Assembly: GCA_030530525.1 (NCBI GenBank)
Contig: JAUMUT010000008.1
Span: forward strand, 1 to 64,000
Origin: Capnocytophaga sp.
Lineage (GTDB): Bacteria > Bacteroidota > Bacteroidia > Flavobacteriales > Flavobacteriaceae
Direction: 5' to 3'
Length of the DNA: 64,000 bases
Position numbers and translations under genes: made by a program. Shown one piece after another: positions 60,319-64,000 of the stretch (position 1 is the stretch's first letter; each line of letters opens with the position of its first letter). Under the pieces are notes generated by a model. That model was not told the origin of the DNA. It saw only the letters and a program-made list of their open reading frames with translations, and ran no database searches.

Positions 60319-61968
60319 TTATGGGAAAGTAACTCTTATATTTTTATTACTACAAGTAGGGCTTACTTCTGCTGAATCTTCTGTTGGATAAAACACATAA
60401 CCGCTATTTTGTTTCCAATGTACTGTATATTTTTCACCTAAATAAACATTGAAAGTACGTGTACTTTTTCCTTCCAAAGTAAATTTTTGGTTGCCAATAG
60501 TAACCGTATACGGATTTTTTGATGTGTTTTCTATGATTAATGTCCCTTTTGCTGGGTCAAAAATTTTAAGTTCTTTCACATAAGAATCAACTATAAAACT
60601 ACCTGTTTTGGTTTGCCCATAACATTCTGAAGTAATAGAATAATTTACTCTTGAACCTCTTACAGCAGTGAAATCTGCTCCTGCTAGAAACGTTTTTGTC
60701 ACTCCATTTATGGTAATTACAGCATCTGTAACATATGTTCCGTCTGCTTCTTGAGCAATTACAGCAAAATTAATCCTTTGTCCTGAGTTATTATTCCCGC
60801 TATTATTGCTTCCTGAGTTATTGTTGCTATTTCCAGAATTGTTATTTCCGCTATTATTGCTTCCTGAGTTGCTTGAAGAATTAATAGTTATAGTTGCAGT
60901 TTTACTCGCATTAGCCACAACTGTAAGATCAACAGAATAATATTTTTCGTCTCCAAGAACTACAAAAGTATAATCTCCTGTTAAATCTAAATCTCCAAAA
61001 ACAAATTCTACTTCTCCTTGGCTATTTGTTGTAGCTTTTTTATTAACTGAAAAAACTGATAAAAATTTCTGTTTAGTATATCCTGATTGAGAAAGAGCTG
61101 CTAATGTCCTTTTATCGTGACGATTTAAAGCATACACCTCTTCGCCTCTTGCTGGTATTCCATTTTTTACTACACTAATAGTTGCTTTTGTTTCACGTTT
61201 TTCCGTAAGAGTTATTGAGATGGCATTATCGCCTGCGGTAATCACTTTTTCTATTTGCTCAGAAACATTTTTCCCTTCTTCTTTTGCAATAAAATACAAT
61301 TTTTTTCCAATATATTCAGTAACTTCAAACTCTACTTTTCCGTTAATTAGTTCTTTTTCTTCTTCTAAAAAAATAACTTGTGTATTCTTTAAAGGCTGTT
61401 TAGAATACTGAATAGTTACACCATTTCTTGGGTTGGTTACACTTATTTTTGCGGTTGCCGTTTTAGGAGCAGCAACCGAAGAAGAAGTCTTTTTTAATGT
61501 ATAATGAACTTTATTTCCTTCTATATCAAAATAAAGATGCAAATTATCTCCGTCTTTACTTACTTGAAAAGTCTCTTTATTACTCAATGTAATTTTGTTA
61601 TCTTTCAGTGTATAGGTTTGGTGCAAGTATCCCGCTACACAAACCTTAGCATCTTCATCGTATTTATTTAAGTCAAAAACGAATTCAGTTTCTGCAAAAC
61701 TAAGAACTTCTTGCTTAATACAATTCCAGTCTTTTGCATAAGTCGTATTTGTAGAAAATTTTGTTCCATCTTGTTCGTATTCCAAAACCGCCCAAGTTCC
61801 TTTTAAGAAATCGGTAGTTACAGCAGTGGTTGTAGTGGTATTGGTGTTGCCTCCGCCGTTAGCATTTCCGTTAGTATTAGGAGTATCTCCGCCACTATCT
61901 TTGGAACAACTTATGGTTACTAAGATAGAAAGACAAAATATTGCTAGAATTGAATAAATTTTTCTCAT
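60319..61968 (-). CDS. Surface lipoprotein with Asn/Ser/Gly-rich linker
   Basis: 549 residues with a lipobox at LVTISC (Cys21). The residues after the Cys (SKDSGGD) are similar to the lipoprotein export signal used in Capnocytophaga to reach the surface (Lys and Asp near the +2 to +5 positions); this is my reading. A lipocalin-like beta domain (TDFLKGTWAVLEYEQDGTKF) follows, then carboxypeptidase-like repeat strands. An SGNN-type linker (NSSSNSGSNNSGNNN and repeats, residues ~365-395) connects to the C-terminal domain. The function is unknown; binding or adhesion is possible. Confidence 0.75.
   Translation of the reverse strand: MRKIYSILAIFCLSILVTISCSKDSGGDTPNTNGNANGGGNTNTTTTTAVTTDFLKGTWAVLEYEQDGTKFSTNTTYAKDWNCIKQEVLSFAETEFVFDLNKYDEDAKVCVAGYLHQTYTLKDNKITLSNKETFQVSKDGDNLHLYFDIEGNKVHYTLKKTSSSVAAPKTATAKISVTNPRNGVTIQYSKQPLKNTQVIFLEEEKELINGKVEFEVTEYIGKKLYFIAKEEGKNVSEQIEKVITAGDNAISITLTEKRETKATISVVKNGIPARGEEVYALNRHDKRTLAALSQSGYTKQKFLSVFSVNKKATTNSQGEVEFVFGDLDLTGDYTFVVLGDEKYYSVDLTVVANASKTATITINSSSNSGSNNSGNNNSGNSNNNSGSNNSGNNNSGQRINFAVIAQEADGTYVTDAVITINGVTKTFLAGADFTAVRGSRVNYSITSECYGQTKTGSFIVDSYVKELKIFDPAKGTLIIENTSKNPYTVTIGNQKFTLEGKSTRTFNVYLGEKYTVHWKQNSGYVFYPTEDSAEVSPTCSNKNIRVTFP
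60797..60870. repeat. In-frame minisatellite encoding the Asn/Ser/Gly linker
   Basis: The 23-base sequence starting CCGCTATTATTGCTTCCTGAG occurs at 60797-60819 and again at 60848-60870, 51 bases (17 codons) apart. Repeats of this type can change linker length by slippage. Confidence 0.7.
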
Positions 61969-62150
61969 TTTTAAAAGTTTAGAATAAAATCCCTACTCTG
62001 TTACAGGCTTTTCGGTTTCGCCTTTTATAAAAATCGCCCTTCGGATAGCTGTTTTTATTCATTTTCTTATTTTTTATGATAAAAACAATAGTTTTATTGC
62101 TAAAATAGCAATATTTGCTATCGTTCGGGTTTATTTTTTATATTTAGCAA

Positions 62151-62268
62151 CAAAAAAGCGAACTCATTACAGAAAAAGGCTCTGTAATAAGTTCGCTCTT
62201 GTGCGCAAAAAGCTCTTCGCTTCTGCGAAAATTTATTGTTTAAGAGTAATTTTGTGCTGTGCTGTGCT
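62151..62268 (-). ncRNA. Candidate short RNA with intrinsic terminator
   Basis: A good promoter (62275-62305) should start transcription near 62268 on the minus strand. About 70 nt on there is a strong hairpin, GCGAACTTATTACAGA (62196-62181) with TCTGTAATGAGTTCGC (62173-62158), one mismatch in 16 pairs, followed by TTTTTT (62157-62152). The predicted RNA is about 117 nt. Upstream of the terminator is a smaller hairpin (TTCGC-AGAA-GCGAA, 62229-62216). No ORF of note is inside. It may be a free small RNA, or an attenuated leader of the lipoprotein gene 180 bases downstream. The 61969-62150 stretch has no other gene or promoter that I can see. Confidence 0.5.
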
Positions 62269-62305
62269 GTGCTACAAAGTTACTAAAAATCAGTGAGTTG
62301 TGCAA
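62253..62305 (-). promoter_or_regulatory. Promoter with TGTGC repeats at the start site
   Basis: On the minus strand TTG (62305-62303), 20 bases, TAACTTTG (62282-62275). Four TGTGC units (62253-62272 on the plus strand; GCACA on the minus) lie exactly where the transcript would begin. No more than four units are present. Confidence 0.6.
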
Positions 62306-62406
62306 ATATTTTATCATTTTTTTATATATTTATTTTCTTGTGCAAATATATAAAATTATTTTAAATAAAAGCAATTTTTATGTAAAAAAGTGAAAATTTA
62401 ACATTT

Positions 62407-62826
62407 TTATTCCTCAAAAACTTCTATTTCCGTGTTTTTTATTATAAAATCTGTGAATTTCCCGTTATAGCGAGTAGCCTTTACGCTATGGTTATCTATC
62501 CAATGATAATTGCCTCCACGAGGCTTCCCGAAAATAATTCCGTGATAAGGAAATCCGTTATTTTGTAGCCATTCTTCGGTTATTTGTCTATGCTCTTGTG
62601 TCCGAGAGGTAAAAAAATAGATAATATGCCCTTGTGCATACCATTTTTTTATAGTAGTAAGCGCATCGGGGAAGGCTTTGGCGGTTCGCATTCTTTCAGG
62701 CTGTTCGTTAGGAATATCTTCACATATTGTTCCGTCAATATCAATAAGATAATTTTTTATTCCTTCGGGTAAAACAGGATTTTTTAAGCCATTTATATCT
62801 TCTTTTAACACTATTTTTTCGTTCAT
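62407..62826 (-). CDS. HAD-like phosphatase domain protein
   Basis: 139 residues. The HAD motif 1 is IDIDGT (28-33; nucleophile Asp29 and Asp31), with the motif 2 Thr/Ser segment YFFTSRTQEHR and a C-terminal KPRGGNYHWIDN (motif 3/4 region). The length is short for HAD, with no visible cap domain. Proteins like it occur in sugar-phosphate or lipopolysaccharide pathways and are sometimes labelled phosphoheptose isomerase. The substrate is unknown. It precedes no sugar genes here. Confidence 0.75.
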   Translation of the reverse strand: MNEKIVLKEDINGLKNPVLPEGIKNYLIDIDGTICEDIPNEQPERMRTAKAFPDALTTIKKWYAQGHIIYFFTSRTQEHRQITEEWLQNNGFPYHGIIFGKPRGGNYHWIDNHSVKATRYNGKFTDFIIKNTEIEVFEE

Positions 62827-62846
62827 TTTGTCGCTTTTTATAAAAG

Positions 62847-62874
62847 AAAAACCTGCCTTTTGAGCAGGTTTTTT
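62847..62874 (-). terminator. Terminator of the cbb3 oxidase operon
   Basis: AAAAACCTGC (62847-62856) pairs with GCAGGTTTTT (62864-62873) around a seven-base loop; T run on both strands. The half-sites match those of the palindromes at 15765. Confidence 0.8.
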
Positions 62875-62880
62875 GTAATT

Positions 62881-63738
62881 TTATTCTGTCCAAACATCTC
62901 CTTCGGGAGCTTTGGGGCTTGCAGGTGTTGTTCCTTGCAAAGAAATGATATAACTTGCTACTTGTTGGCGTTGTTTTGCCGTCAAAGCAGATTTCCAAGC
63001 TACCATTCCTTTTCCTTCTCTACCTCCTTCAGTAATGGTGTGGAATATATTTTTAATTCCGCCACCAAGTATCCAATGGTCATCTACAAGGTTAGGTCCT
63101 ATACCACCACCGCAATCGGGGGCGTGGCACATCATACAGTTGGCTCCAAAAATTTCCTTCCCTGCGTCGAGGTCGGCGGTATCGGTAAGGAGTACCACGT
63201 TATCGGCGTCTATTAGGTTCGGATTTGCTTTTTTATACGCCTCAATAGATGCTTTTGCTGCAATCATTTCATTTTCAAACTCTTGTTCTTGCGTTTCTCC
63301 TCCAAGAACATCGTATTTTACCATATAAACCACTGCAAAAATAACGCAAGCGTAGAACAAATACGTCCACCAAGGCGGTAAGTTATTATCCAACTCTTGG
63401 ATACCATCATAATTATGGTCAAGAATAATTTCAGATTCTTGTTCCAGAGATTTTTGATCAATTAGTTTTTGATACAAACGCTCGTACCAACTATTTTTAA
63501 TAGCCTCTTCTCTTTGTGCTTTTTGCTGTGGAGTTAAAAGGTCGTCAATAATATCTTCTGTACGATATTGTACCATTTCTATGGCGATAAGTACCAGAGT
63601 GAAAAATACCAAGAAAATGGAAATTTCAGGAATAGATACAATCGCAGAGGCTTCTTCTGTTCCGAAAATATATTCGAGAATCAATGCTGCAAATCCTACA
63701 ATAATAAGGATTCGTATTAAAGCTAATAAATTTCTCAT
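62881..63738 (-). CDS. ccoP: cbb3-type cytochrome c oxidase subunit CcoP
   Basis: 285 residues. Two N-terminal helix regions (about 5-22 and 38-58) anchor it, followed by a helix near 125-140 (WWTYLFYACVIFAVVYM). One c-type haem site, CMMCH (201-205), is present and GMVAW near the C-terminus supplies the axial Met. E. coli-type CcoP has two haems; a single haem is common in Bacteroidota, from memory. It passes electrons to the CcoN haem-copper centre for low-oxygen respiration. Its ATG overlaps the ccoQ-like stop by four bases. Confidence 0.92.
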   Translation of the reverse strand: MRNLLALIRILIIVGFAALILEYIFGTEEASAIVSIPEISIFLVFFTLVLIAIEMVQYRTEDIIDDLLTPQQKAQREEAIKNSWYERLYQKLIDQKSLEQESEIILDHNYDGIQELDNNLPPWWTYLFYACVIFAVVYMVKYDVLGGETQEQEFENEMIAAKASIEAYKKANPNLIDADNVVLLTDTADLDAGKEIFGANCMMCHAPDCGGGIGPNLVDDHWILGGGIKNIFHTITEGGREGKGMVAWKSALTAKQRQQVASYIISLQGTTPASPKAPEGDVWTE

Positions 63739-63926
63739 AAAATGTTGTTGTTATTGTCGTCTTCGCTTAAAGGAATGTTACTGATTTCATTCAAATCTTT
63801 TTTCTTATAGGAAAAAACCCACCAAAATAAAAGTACGAAAAAAGTAAAACAAATAATTAAGGAAATGATGGGGTAGATAGAAACCCCGTCAATACTTTCC
63901 ATATGATGTTTAATGAACTTCATCAT
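63735..63926 (-). CDS. cbb3 oxidase small subunit (CcoQ-like)
   Basis: 63 residues with a single membrane helix (about 17-41, PIISLIICFTFFVLLFWWVF) and a charged C-terminal tail. Small single-helix proteins of this kind stabilise the cbb3 complex. Its position between the CcoN/O end and ccoP, with a 4-base overlap with ccoP, supports the call. Sequence alone would not suffice. Confidence 0.75.
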   Translation of the reverse strand: MMKFIKHHMESIDGVSIYPIISLIICFTFFVLLFWWVFSYKKKDLNEISNIPLSEDDNNNNIL

Positions 63927-63938
63927 AACCTTACCTTT

Positions 63939-64000
63939 TTATTTAGATGAATCTGATTTAGTTTTAATATCTGTTCCAAGTCGTTGTAAGTACGCAATCA
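63939..64000 (-). CDS. ccoN: cbb3 oxidase catalytic/haem subunit CcoN/CcoO, 3' end only
   Basis: The last 19 codons (reading IAYLQRLGTDIKTKSDSSK) before a TAA at 63939-63941. AYLQRLGTDIK is the conserved end of CcoO, or of CcoN-CcoO fusions in Bacteroidota. The gene continues beyond the window's right edge, and the symbol assumes the fused form. Confidence 0.7.
   Translation of the reverse strand, partial: IAYLQRLGTDIKTKSDSSK

Noticed and set aside
62158..62196. Inverted repeat as an insertion-sequence end.
   Set aside because: The loop is only 7 bases and followed by a T run: a terminator, not a transposon end.

Overview
The window looks like a chromosomal segment of a gliding member of the Flavobacteriia, most probably Capnocytophaga or a close relative. 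The DNA is AT-rich. Many genes are preceded by the Bacteroidota promoter signature (TTG, about 19 bases, TAnnTTTG) rather than E. coli-type boxes. The gliding-motility genes gldF and gldG are present, and most other core genes are typical of flavobacteria: a short carB, an S16 with a long tail, an E1 alpha-beta fusion, a DUF5606 protein and a cbb3 oxidase operon. The species assignment is inference. I saw no rRNA, tRNA, CRISPR array or insertion sequence.

Region by region. 0-3 kb: a tandem repeat at the left edge, a terminator and an M16 protease. 3-8 kb: an accessory plus-strand run of a NADAR protein, a DUF6138-like protein, three related two-helix membrane proteins and a DUF4298 protein. 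8-11.5 kb: a minus-strand accessory block with an SPFH protein, a frameshifted secreted gene, and a four-gene unit (PIN nuclease, 49-residue ORF, ParB-like protein, 91-residue protein). The PIN gene in that unit is broken by a 22-bp tandem duplication. 11.5-19.7 kb: carB, an acetyltransferase, an HU-like gene with palindromes behind it, a YD-repeat lipoprotein with a decayed sister copy, and a PepSY-flavodoxin-reductase fusion. 19.8-54.3 kb: mostly core genes (coaD, folC, E1, lpxK, ompA-like, rpsP-rimM, def, ftsY, PadR-PspC, sirtuin, NlpC/P60, TolC/TetR, dnaN, gldFG, ftsK, tpx, rhomboid, YfcC). 54.5-58.3 kb: a second accessory island with a putative Myb/SANT-fused nuclease, a second HU-like gene with nested palindromes, and a DpnII-like restriction endonuclease with its beta-class methyltransferase. 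58.3-64 kb: lepA, a surface lipoprotein, a candidate short RNA gene, a HAD-like protein and the 3' end of the cbb3 oxidase operon.

How the genes work together. Clear functional units are the restriction-modification pair, the gldG/gldF transporter pair, rpsP-rimM, PadR with its PspC target, the ccoNO-ccoQ-ccoP operon, and the divergent PepSY-flavoprotein and ankyrin/DUF2271 genes. The most unusual items are the PIN/ParB-like unit with its 22-bp frame switch or lesion, the roughly 117-nt RNA candidate whose transcript would begin in a TGTGC repeat, the nuclease-like protein with a Myb-type tail, and the palindrome clusters behind both HU-like genes. All assignments come from reading the sequence; no database search was run.
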